A stretch of 9,794 nt of DNA, taken from contig JAANXG010000105.1 of NCBI GenBank assembly GCA_018263405.1, positions 1 through 9,794 on the forward strand, read 5' to 3'. The position numbers were made by a program, and so were the translations under genes. The notes under the pieces are model-generated. The model ran no database searches and was not told the DNA's origin. It saw only the letters and a list, made by a program, of their open reading frames with translations. The DNA comes from Gammaproteobacteria bacterium. Lineage in GTDB: Bacteria > Pseudomonadota > Gammaproteobacteria > Arenicellales > JAANXG01. This document shows positions 1-5,951 of the stretch, one piece after another (within the stretch, counting starts at the first letter, position 1; each line of letters starts with the position of its first letter).

Positions 1-257
1 GCGCCTCCGATTACAGATGGAAAGCAATTTCTCCGTGAAATCCAGGCGATCCGACTTAATCGTTGTTAGTATGCCAACCGATGGGTTTGTTAGGCGAACC
101 CGGTACCGTGGAAATCGAGGCCAGGATACTTACCGGGGTCCCGTCCCTCCCGGAAACAAAGATTCGTAATCGTGTAACGCTTGACGGATTATTCGGCGTT
201 CGTTCGATTTGGGGCACGTGAAATCGCCCCCGATCCGGCAAGGATTAACAGGCCCCA

Positions 258-1160
258 GTGTACACTAGGATGATACATAATCCGTTCTTGCACGGTGTGC
301 TGGCTTTTGTGTTGTGGGGTTCTTTCCCGGTTTATTTCAAACTCGTGCAAGATGCCTCCGCCGATGAAATACTTTGCCACCGGATTATCTGGTCGGTGGT
401 AGTGCTGGTCGCTTTTCTTTTATTCACACGGCGCTTTGAAGTTCTAAAGTTGACACTGTTCAACGAAAAGCTTCGCAGTGGATTGCTGTTAACTTCTCTG
501 ATAATCGCTTTGAACTGGCTGGTGTACATCTGGGCGGTCAACAACCAGCATGCGCTCCAGGCCAGCCTCGGCTATTTTATCTGTCCGCTGATCAGTTGTT
601 TGTTCGGCTATCTGTTCCATGGCGAGAGAATGAGGCCACTGCAGAAGTTCGCCCTGCTGTTCGCGATCGCCGGTGTTGCTGTACCGCTGCTCGCACTGGG
701 CCGGGTTCCATGGATAGCCCTGTGCCTCGCGCTGAGCTTCGCCTCGTACGGAACCCTTCGAAAGCAATTTCAAGCAAATCCCATTGCCGGTTTGTGCGTG
801 GAAGCTTTGGTTTTGACACCGTTCGCATTGCTGTGGCTGATCTGGCTCGCGCTCGATGGTCATATGGCTTTTATCTCCCTCGGGCCTGCTTTCAGTTTCT
901 ACCTGATGATGGCCGGCCTCATTACCGCGCTTCCGCTCGTGCTGTTTGCTTCCGCGGCTAACCAGATACCCTTGACGGCTGTAGGGTTCCTCCAGTACAT
1001 CGCCCCCTCCCTGCAGTTCCTGCTGGCGGTATTCGCCTTCGGAGAGGCGTTTACGTTCAACGACGGCGTAAGCTTTGCCTTGATATGGACGGGCTTGCTG
1101 ATCTACAGCATTGACCAGGTCCGTCGACGTACCGCGCCCCGGCAGTTGCGAAGCATGTAA
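258..1160 (+). CDS. rarD: EamA/DMT-superfamily permease, RarD type
   Basis: This is an inner-membrane protein of 300 residues with about ten hydrophobic helices and no long soluble part, the usual size and shape for RarD. Family-typical stretches are visible: GVLAFVLWGSFPVYFKL near residues 13-29 followed by an Ile-Leu-x-His-Arg-Ile-Ile-Trp-Ser segment, LNWLVYIWAVNNQHALQASL around 85-105 with LGYFICPL after it, and LQYIAPSLQFLLAVFAFGE near the C-terminus. RarD proteins are annotated as chloramphenicol-sensitivity transporters, but their physiological substrate is generally unknown, so the name describes the family and not a substrate. The listed start is GTG with AAGGA at 240-244, a long spacing. 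The ATG at 270 (four residues shorter) is an alternative, but it has no spaced Shine-Dalgarno. The gene converges with the Usp gene across 23 bp. Family assignment is firm, start uncertain. Confidence 0.9.
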   Translation: MYTRMIHNPFLHGVLAFVLWGSFPVYFKLVQDASADEILCHRIIWSVVVLVAFLLFTRRFEVLKLTLFNEKLRSGLLLTSLIIALNWLVYIWAVNNQHALQASLGYFICPLISCLFGYLFHGERMRPLQKFALLFAIAGVAVPLLALGRVPWIALCLALSFASYGTLRKQFQANPIAGLCVEALVLTPFALLWLIWLALDGHMAFISLGPAFSFYLMMAGLITALPLVLFASAANQIPLTAVGFLQYIAPSLQFLLAVFAFGEAFTFNDGVSFALIWTGLLIYSIDQVRRRTAPRQLRSM

Positions 1161-1183
1161 GCGTCTATAGGGGGGGCGAGATG

Positions 1184-1603
1184 TTATCTCACTACCAGCA
1201 CCGACCGCTTGCTGTGGCGCACTACCTTCGCGGCATTCGGGCCAAGCAGATAATCGCCGAGTTCCAGACGGTGGGAAGCCATGATAATGAGATCGGCATT
1301 GACTTTCTCAGCTGTTTTGTCGATCTCCTCATAAATCGTGCCATGAGCAATGACATGCTGCACGGGGATGTCGTTGGGTATTTTGTCGACCGTGAATTCA
1401 TACAATTTGGTTTGCACGGATTCCATAAGCTCGTTTTCGTAATTGTCGGGGAAAAACTGCCTGACCATGCCGAACTCGGGCACCACGGTTACAACATGGA
1501 CGCGAGACCCGAACGCCTTGGCGTATTCCACCGTTGTTGGCAGAGCCTTGCGCCAGGAATTTTCATCCTCGAGGTCTATGGATAAAAGGATCTCTTTATA
1601 CAT
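1184..1603 (-). CDS. Universal stress protein, UspF/TeaD-like, TRAP-associated
   Basis: This is a single-domain cytoplasmic Usp (139 residues, normal length). The N-terminal strand MYKEILLSIDL carries the Asp (D10) that usually contacts nucleotide. The second half has the V-x2-H-G-x3-E-E-I segment. The C-terminal block Ala-Ser-His-Arg (109-112)...YLLGPNAAKVVRH ending SVLVVR is the layout of the UspF-type, ATP-binding branch. One deviation is visible: the Ser/Thr normally following the Gly of the phosphate-binding loop (LLG-Ser) is Pro here (P122). The gene starts 6 bp after the permease stop, and its Shine-Dalgarno overlaps that stop, so the two are almost certainly cotranscribed. In Halomonas elongata the Usp protein TeaD is encoded with the TRAP transporter TeaABC and regulates it, so a similar regulatory role is a reasonable inference here. 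It has not been shown for this protein. Confidence 0.93.
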   Translation of the reverse strand: MYKEILLSIDLEDENSWRKALPTTVEYAKAFGSRVHVVTVVPEFGMVRQFFPDNYENELMESVQTKLYEFTVDKIPNDIPVQHVIAHGTIYEEIDKTAEKVNADLIIMASHRLELGDYLLGPNAAKVVRHSKRSVLVVR

Positions 1604-1609
1604 CGTGCA

Positions 1610-1617
1610 TCACCTCC
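1610..1617 (-). promoter_or_regulatory. Ribosome binding site of the Usp gene, overlapping the permease stop codon
   Basis: Read on the minus strand, GGAGGTGA lies 6 nt upstream of the ATG at 1603 (GGAGG core 9 nt away). It is a full 8-base match to the 16S anti-Shine-Dalgarno. Its last three bases are the TGA stop of the permease gene. Ribosomes ending the permease sit on this site, so translation of the two genes is probably coupled, and the Usp gene should be well translated even if its message is scarce. Confidence 0.85.
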
Positions 1618-4348
1618 CCGCCGTCGTTGGGGCTCCGCCTTTTTCGCGGCGTATTCTCGACAGTTGTGACATTACGAGCAAACCTATAAGCAAGAAGGCG
1701 AAGGGATATATCCAACGTTTGGACGGTGCTCCGATCTGCTCGACTTGTATGCCGGTCACATAATCCTGGAACGACTTCATCCCGACTTCCGCCGCGGGCG
1801 TGCCGAAACGGACGGCCACGGCATAGCGGTCCGGATTGGCTTCATCGTGTTCCAGCACCAAACCGTATCCGTCCTCGATCGCCTGATCCGGAGGCGGCGC
1901 TTCCAGCCGGTACATCCGGTAGCGGTCCCCGTAAGCTGTCTCCTGGGTAACCTGGAAACGCACGATACGGCCTTCGGGGATATCGAGTTCGCCGGCGGTG
2001 AATTGATCGATATCGACTTTCTTCCAATTCGGATACATCTGGTCCATGAACAACCCGGGGCGAAACAGCATCAGGCAAATACCGGCCAGCATGACCCCTT
2101 CGTACCATCTCACCTTGGTCAGGAAATACCCCTGGGTCAATGAACTGAAGGCGAAAATCGCCAGCAGTGAGACGAACAACACCAACACTCCCACCGCCCA
2201 ACTGTCGACGCCGATAAGCAGCAACTCGGTGTTGAATATAAACACCAGCGGCAACACGGCCGTGCGTATGTCATATGCGAAGGACTGTACGCCGGTGCGT
2301 AACGGGTCGGCCCGGGAAATCGCCGATGCCGCAAAAGCCGCGAGACATACCGGGGGCGTGGAGTCCGCCATGAGACCGTAATAAAAGACAAACAGGTGCA
2401 CAGCGATCAACGGCATGGCGTAGCCCGCGGCAGAGCCCACCTCTACCAGGACCGGGGCCAGGATACCCGCCACCACGATGTAGTTTGCCGTGGTAGGCAG
2501 TCCCATACCCAACACCAGCGCCAGGACCGCGGTCATGAGCAGCAGTATGACAATATTCCCGCCGGCGATTCCCTGTACGAGGCCGCTGAGATTATTGCTC
2601 AGACCCGACGCGGCAACGGCGCCGACAATAATACCCGCCGCCGCGATGGCGATGCCTATGCCCACCATGTTGCGGGCTCCGGCGACCAGACCCGACACCA
2701 CGGCGTTGAATCCCTCCTGGAGATCGCTCAGCGTTTCATTGCGATCATCCAGGCGGTAACGCTGAACGAATCGTGCCGCCAGCACGGCGACGCCCAGCAA
2801 CAAGCTCCATCCCACCGCGCCGGCCACGCTCAGCGTGTCCGCGCCTTTGGCATCCGTAAACGCCCCGTTCGCCATGAGTATCACGAACATCAGGAACAGC
2901 GCCAACGGGGCGACGTAGCTAAGCAGCCGATCGCGCATCGACACCGATTGCGCGAAGGATCTCTCCATCAACATCGTCAGCATCATCCACAGGATGCACC
3001 AGAACACCGCGCTGCCGGCGGTCATGCGCTCGACGATCAACAGATAGACCAAAATGAAGATCGGCACGATGTAGTGCACACCGCCGAGGAACGTACTTTT
3101 CAAGGGCGGTATATCCTCCCTGGGCATACCCTGCAATCCCAGCTTCAACGCCTCCAGGTGCGATATGTAAAAAAGCGCCATGTAGCTGATAATCGCCGGG
3201 ATCAACGCCGCCACGATTACGTCGAAGTAAGCGATACCGATAAATTCTGCCATCACGAAGGCCGCGGCACCCATCACCGGCGGCATAATCTGTCCATTGG
3301 TGGACGCCGCCACTTCGATGGCGCCCGCCTTGATCGCCGGGAAACCGGTTTTTCGCATAACCGGAATGGTGAACGTACCGGTGGTGACCACGTTGGCAAT
3401 GGAGGAGCCCGATATCGAGCCCGTCATGCCGGAGGCCAGAATAGCCGCCTTGGCCGGCCCCCCGCGGAAACGGCCGACCATGGCGAAGGCGAGATCAAGA
3501 AAATATTTGCCGGCGCCCGCCTTGTCGAGCAACGCACCGAACAGCACGAACAGGAACACGAAGCTTACGGCGACATCGATAGGGATGCCGAAAATTGCCT
3601 CTTTTTCGAACCACATGTAATTGACCAGCGAATCGAAAGACCTGCCCTTGTGACTGATCTCCACCAGCGGCGCTTCGGTGGCAAGAGCGTGGAATACGAT
3701 CACCCCGCCCAGCACCAGGAGAACCGCCGCGCCCACCATTCGCTGACGGACAAGCTGCACCACTCCCAGCGCCAGGAAAATACCGCCGAGAAAATACAGT
3801 ACCGTACTCAAATCCTGACCGTAGCGCGTAAACACCAGGAACGTCAGCGCCACGATGACCAATGGAAAGCCGATGCTGCGGCGAGTGGCTTCCAGGAGCA
3901 GCAACACGCCCACGATGCCAATGAGAAGTTCATAAGGAATCGACATCCCGAACAGCTCCATGCCGAGCATCCGCCCGGGACGCAACGACAATTCCTCGTG
4001 CATCACGGCCAGATACAACGCCGATCCCACGGCCACAAGCGCCGTAACGATATCGTAGACGGGAATTCGCCGTTCCCCGAGTTTTTTACTGGCGGGGAAC
4101 ATCAAAAAGCACATCAGAAAAGCAAAAGCGAGAAAAATCGGCCGCTTGATGTTGACCACATCGGTGGCCAGGGGGAGGGGAGAAGCCAGGAAAATCTGGA
4201 ACAGCGACCAGAGTATGGCGATTACCGCCACGATCCGGGCGAGTACCGGCCCCATCTGGCGCCCGGAGTACTCAATGTCTTCCAGGGTCTGTTGAAGTTT
4301 GGCGTCGTCGACACCTTCGGTTACGGATTCTCGTTGTTCTTCCGCCAT
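1610..4348 (-). CDS. TRAP transporter fused permease (DctQ-DctM), TAXI type, with DUF3394-like C-terminus
   Basis: This is the inner-membrane subunit that imports the substrate handed over by the TAXI binding protein, driven by a cation gradient. It has 912 residues from the ATG at 4348. That start has GGGGAA at 4352-4357; an in-frame TTG at 4372 would add 8 residues but is less likely. The N-terminal third (helices near 34-56, 68-86, 97-116, 138-154, 160-176) is the small-subunit part. The large-subunit part starts near 253 and carries the family signatures ASGMTGSISGSSIANV (305-320), GQIMPPVMG (352-360), GMGLPTTANY (614-623) and STPPV (663-667). After the last core helices come FRPGLF, a soluble stretch of about 100 residues (774-877) and a final helix (878-896), which is the DUF3394 arrangement. 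Two further hydrophobic segments (about 182-200 and 204-224) lie between the small- and large-subunit parts and look additional. The protein is longer than I expect for this family. It sits in an operon with the binding protein upstream and Usp downstream. Confidence 0.95.
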   Translation of the reverse strand: MAEEQRESVTEGVDDAKLQQTLEDIEYSGRQMGPVLARIVAVIAILWSLFQIFLASPLPLATDVVNIKRPIFLAFAFLMCFLMFPASKKLGERRIPVYDIVTALVAVGSALYLAVMHEELSLRPGRMLGMELFGMSIPYELLIGIVGVLLLLEATRRSIGFPLVIVALTFLVFTRYGQDLSTVLYFLGGIFLALGVVQLVRQRMVGAAVLLVLGGVIVFHALATEAPLVEISHKGRSFDSLVNYMWFEKEAIFGIPIDVAVSFVFLFVLFGALLDKAGAGKYFLDLAFAMVGRFRGGPAKAAILASGMTGSISGSSIANVVTTGTFTIPVMRKTGFPAIKAGAIEVAASTNGQIMPPVMGAAAFVMAEFIGIAYFDVIVAALIPAIISYMALFYISHLEALKLGLQGMPREDIPPLKSTFLGGVHYIVPIFILVYLLIVERMTAGSAVFWCILWMMLTMLMERSFAQSVSMRDRLLSYVAPLALFLMFVILMANGAFTDAKGADTLSVAGAVGWSLLLGVAVLAARFVQRYRLDDRNETLSDLQEGFNAVVSGLVAGARNMVGIGIAIAAAGIIVGAVAASGLSNNLSGLVQGIAGGNIVILLLMTAVLALVLGMGLPTTANYIVVAGILAPVLVEVGSAAGYAMPLIAVHLFVFYYGLMADSTPPVCLAAFAASAISRADPLRTGVQSFAYDIRTAVLPLVFIFNTELLLIGVDSWAVGVLVLFVSLLAIFAFSSLTQGYFLTKVRWYEGVMLAGICLMLFRPGLFMDQMYPNWKKVDIDQFTAGELDIPEGRIVRFQVTQETAYGDRYRMYRLEAPPPDQAIEDGYGLVLEHDEANPDRYAVAVRFGTPAAEVGMKSFQDYVTGIQVEQIGAPSKRWIYPFAFLLIGLLVMSQLSRIRREKGGAPTTAGR

Positions 4349-4411
4349 AGCTTCCCCGATGGTATCCGGCAAGTGTTAGTTATTCAGCATGAAACCACCA
4401 CCCCGCTCCCG

Positions 4412-4426
4412 CTATGCGCAGCATAG
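4412..4426. repeat. Short inverted repeat in the leader of the permease gene
   Basis: CTATGC, a 3-base loop (GCA) and GCATAG form a perfect 6-bp stem. It lies about 64 bp upstream of the permease ATG and downstream, in transcription order, of the operon's internal stem-loop. It could be a small leader hairpin or a protein site; no T-tract follows, so it is not a terminator. It is short enough to be chance. Confidence 0.3.
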
Positions 4427-4469
4427 TAGAATCATGTCGATACTTCGGATCTTAAATTTCGTTGGCACG

Positions 4470-4503
4470 AAAAAAACGGGGCGGGATGTCCTCCCGCCCC
4501 GTT
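4470..4503 (-). terminator. Intra-operon intrinsic terminator / attenuating stem-loop
   Basis: The two arms AACGGGGCGGGA (4475-4486) and TCCCGCCCCGTT (4492-4503) are perfectly complementary: 12 bp, eight of them a GC-only core run, with a 5-nt loop. Read on the minus strand the stem ends in a run of seven T (4476-4470). It starts 13 bp after the binding-protein stop codon and lies 122 bp before the permease ATG. This is a textbook Rho-independent terminator in shape. Because the permease gene follows in the same direction, it probably acts as a partial terminator and a 3' stabiliser of the binding-protein mRNA. A separate permease promoter in 4349-4470 is the alternative; I could not recognise one. 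Confidence 0.85.
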
Positions 4504-4516
4504 ACTTGTCAGTCGC

Positions 4517-5518
4517 TTACAACCAACCTTTCTCCTTATAGTACTTTTTCGCGCCTGCATGCAGCGGTGCGGAAAGCGCGGCCGAGATCATCGTTTCCGG
4601 CTTGAGGTTCGCGAATGCCGGGTGCAACCTGCGGAAGGTGTCGATGTTCTCGAAAACGGCCTTAGTAACCGCGTAGACGACATCGTCCGGTACGTCGGCA
4701 CTGGTAACGAAGGTCGCCCTGACGCCAAAGGTAGTCGTGTCCTTGTCAGTGGTCTTGTAGGTCCCTGCCGGTATGGTGGCCCAAGAGTAGTAGGCATGCT
4801 CGTCCACCAGCGCCTGTGCGGCCGAATCGTCACCGAGGTCCACGATGTAGGCATCGCAGCCGTCGGTCGCCACGGACACACCCGCGTTCGGCACCCCGAC
4901 GGTATAACCGTAGGCATCGATCTTGCCGTCACACAGGGCGCTCGACTGCTCGGTGGAGGTCAGTTCCGTAGTCTGGCCGAACTTGTCCATGCTCCAGCCG
5001 TGACCGCTGATCAGCTCCTCGGTGGTTCCGCGTTGACCGGAACCCGGATTGCCGATGTTGAAGCGCTTGCCTTCAAGATCGTTCCAGGACTGAATGCCGG
5101 AACCCTCCGCGGCAATGACGTGGTACGGCTCGGGATGCACGGAGAACACCGCGCGCAGATCCTTGAAGCAGGTGACCTTGTCTTCCTTGGAGCAATTAAC
5201 GGCGTGGAACTGCCAGTCGGCCTGGGCCACGCCAAAGTCCAGCTCGCCTTGGGCGATCTGGCCGATGTTGTAGGTGGAACCACCGGTCGACGGCGCGGAA
5301 CAACGAATACCGTGTTTCATGCCCTCCTTTCGCCCTTCCGCCGCCTCGGCGTGCACCATCTGGCAAACCGCCTGGCCAACCTGGAAGTACACACCCGTAG
5401 GGCCACCGGTTCCGATAGCAATGAACTGTTTGTCTTGTGCCTGACTCAGCAACGACGCGCTCATAGCGGCCGCCGCGAATGCGGATATGGTGGCTGTTCT
5501 GAATAGTTTTCTCATCAT
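4517..5518 (-). CDS. TAXI-family TRAP transporter solute-binding protein
   Basis: This is a periplasmic substrate-binding protein of 333 residues, standard for TAXI. The signal peptide is clear: MMRKLFRTAT, then an Ala-rich hydrophobic core, then Ser-Gln-Ala-Gln, with cleavage likely near residue 27-28. Family signatures are GTGGPTGVYFQVGQAVC (36-52), the Ser-Thr-Gly-Gly-Ser-x-Tyr-Asn segment (77-84), GELDFGVAQADWQFHA (91-106), RFNIGNPGSGQRGT (152-165), TFGVRATFVTSADVPDDVVY (263-282) and LSAPLHAGAKKYYKEKGW (315-332). Six cysteines (52, 73, 109, 117, 196, 221) suggest up to three disulfides. The ATG at 5518 is chosen because GGAGGA (5528-5533) lies 9 nt upstream and the signal peptide begins there. 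The reading frame stays open to 5698, but that part contains the likely promoter. First gene of the transporter operon; the ligand cannot be inferred, though organic anions or glutamate-like acids are known for other TAXI proteins. Confidence 0.95.
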   Translation of the reverse strand: MMRKLFRTATISAFAAAAMSASLLSQAQDKQFIAIGTGGPTGVYFQVGQAVCQMVHAEAAEGRKEGMKHGIRCSAPSTGGSTYNIGQIAQGELDFGVAQADWQFHAVNCSKEDKVTCFKDLRAVFSVHPEPYHVIAAEGSGIQSWNDLEGKRFNIGNPGSGQRGTTEELISGHGWSMDKFGQTTELTSTEQSSALCDGKIDAYGYTVGVPNAGVSVATDGCDAYIVDLGDDSAAQALVDEHAYYSWATIPAGTYKTTDKDTTTFGVRATFVTSADVPDDVVYAVTKAVFENIDTFRRLHPAFANLKPETMISAALSAPLHAGAKKYYKEKGWL

Positions 5519-5642
5519 TCGTTGTAATCCTCCGGTTTGAATTGAGTACATCTCTATCGCATCGGTAGCCGAGCGGCAAGATTCCGATGTGTCCGCCGAC
5601 CCGCGGCCGACAACACGGACGCAGGCGCAAAGCGTTAAGATC

Positions 5643-5648
5643 ATTATA
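5643..5648 (-). promoter_or_regulatory. Candidate -10 element for the TAXI-TRAP operon
   Basis: On the minus strand this reads TATAAT, a perfect sigma70 -10 hexamer in an AT-rich pocket (TTTGTTTGGTAAATACGGT precedes it). No good -35 is visible at 16-18 bp, so an activator may be needed. Transcription starting near 5636 would give a leader of roughly 118 nt before the ATG at 5518. This is a pattern match only. Confidence 0.4.
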
Positions 5649-5829
5649 ACCGTATTTACCAAACAAAAGGGACCGCCCGCTTGACCGATAAACGGCATGC
5701 CAGCCCGGCTGTCCTTAACTCAACAAGAAAAGCCTTGACACACCGGCGAGAACGTAATTTCTCAAAAAGTCCGTGCAATGTCGGCGATCATGTGGGGGTA
5801 GGGGCTCGCGCCGTAGCGTCCCTCCAGCC

Positions 5830-5843
5830 TGCGCTCGAGCGCA
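5830..5843. promoter_or_regulatory. Perfect 14-bp palindrome, possible operator
   Basis: TGCGCTCGAGCGCA is identical to its reverse complement. It lies about 108 bp upstream of the metY start codon and downstream of the TTGACA at 5735. A symmetric site in a divergent control region fits a dimeric regulator, but CG-rich palindromes also occur by chance. No regulator gene is in the window. Confidence 0.35.
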
Positions 5844-5920
5844 CAACGGGTTACCCGCGACACCGATGCTGGTATGGTCCGACTTCGTCGATCAGTGCTG
5901 TAAACTTGTCGTGCATTCCA

Positions 5921-5932
5921 GTTCACGTGAAC
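5921..5932. promoter_or_regulatory. Perfect 12-bp palindrome just upstream of metY, possible operator
   Basis: GTTCACGTGAAC is a perfect palindrome ending 19 bp before the metY ATG. At this position a bound dimer would block transcription or initiation. It does not match the MetJ box (AGACGTCT repeats). It contains TTCA and TGAA but in the opposite order to a MetR site (TGAA-N5-TTCA). The regulator is unknown. Confidence 0.4.
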
Positions 5933-5951
5933 GAATCGAGCGGTCCTGCCC

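Larger units (their letters stand above)
5519..5951. other. Divergent intergenic region between the TAXI-TRAP operon and the metY operon
   Basis: These 433 bp separate two divergently read operons. Seen here: the Shine-Dalgarno of the binding-protein gene (5528-5533, minus), a TATAAT hexamer facing left (5643-5648), a perfect TTGACA facing right (5735-5740) without a convincing -10 at normal spacing, and two perfect palindromes (5830-5843 and 5921-5932). No tRNA, small-RNA terminator or recognised riboswitch was found. Open frames crossing it in both directions look non-coding. Confidence 0.6.

Noticed and set aside
1..69. Possible 3' end of a plus-strand gene entering from the left edge (frame 1 ends TAG at 67-69; frame 3 ends TGA at 36-38)
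   Set aside because: Only about 22 and 11 codons are visible, two frames compete, and neither shows a recognisable motif.
70..257. Left intergenic region, including TTGACG at 181-186 as a rarD promoter and small minus-strand frames
   Set aside because: The matching -10 position (TCGATT) agrees at only three bases. The frames there are short, lack ribosome sites and resemble no family. I see no confident feature.
1178..1190. GAGAT-GTT-ATCTC inverted repeat between the converging rarD and Usp genes
   Set aside because: Only 5 bp, no T-run, and it overlaps the Usp stop codon.
2396..4426. Very long plus-strand open frame (676 codons) antisense to the TRAP permease
   Set aside because: Its product is dominated by His, Arg, Gln and Asp with no recognisable domain, the usual antisense shadow of a GC-rich gene for hydrophobic protein. 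The minus strand carries a certain TRAP permease with family signatures throughout.
4559..5506. Plus-strand open frame of 315 codons antisense to the TAXI binding protein
   Set aside because: Low-complexity Gly/Arg/Val/Leu composition and no family motif. The opposite strand encodes a complete TAXI protein with a signal peptide.
5519..5698. 60-residue in-frame N-terminal extension of the binding protein
   Set aside because: It would bury the signal peptide inside the protein, has no Shine-Dalgarno, and spans the TATAAT element. The ATG at 5518 has a good ribosome site and starts the signal peptide.
5735..5763. TTGACA at 5735-5740 as a full metY promoter
   Set aside because: The -35 is perfect, but the hexamers at 16-18 bp (for example TTTCTC) do not resemble a -10. 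I note it without calling a promoter.
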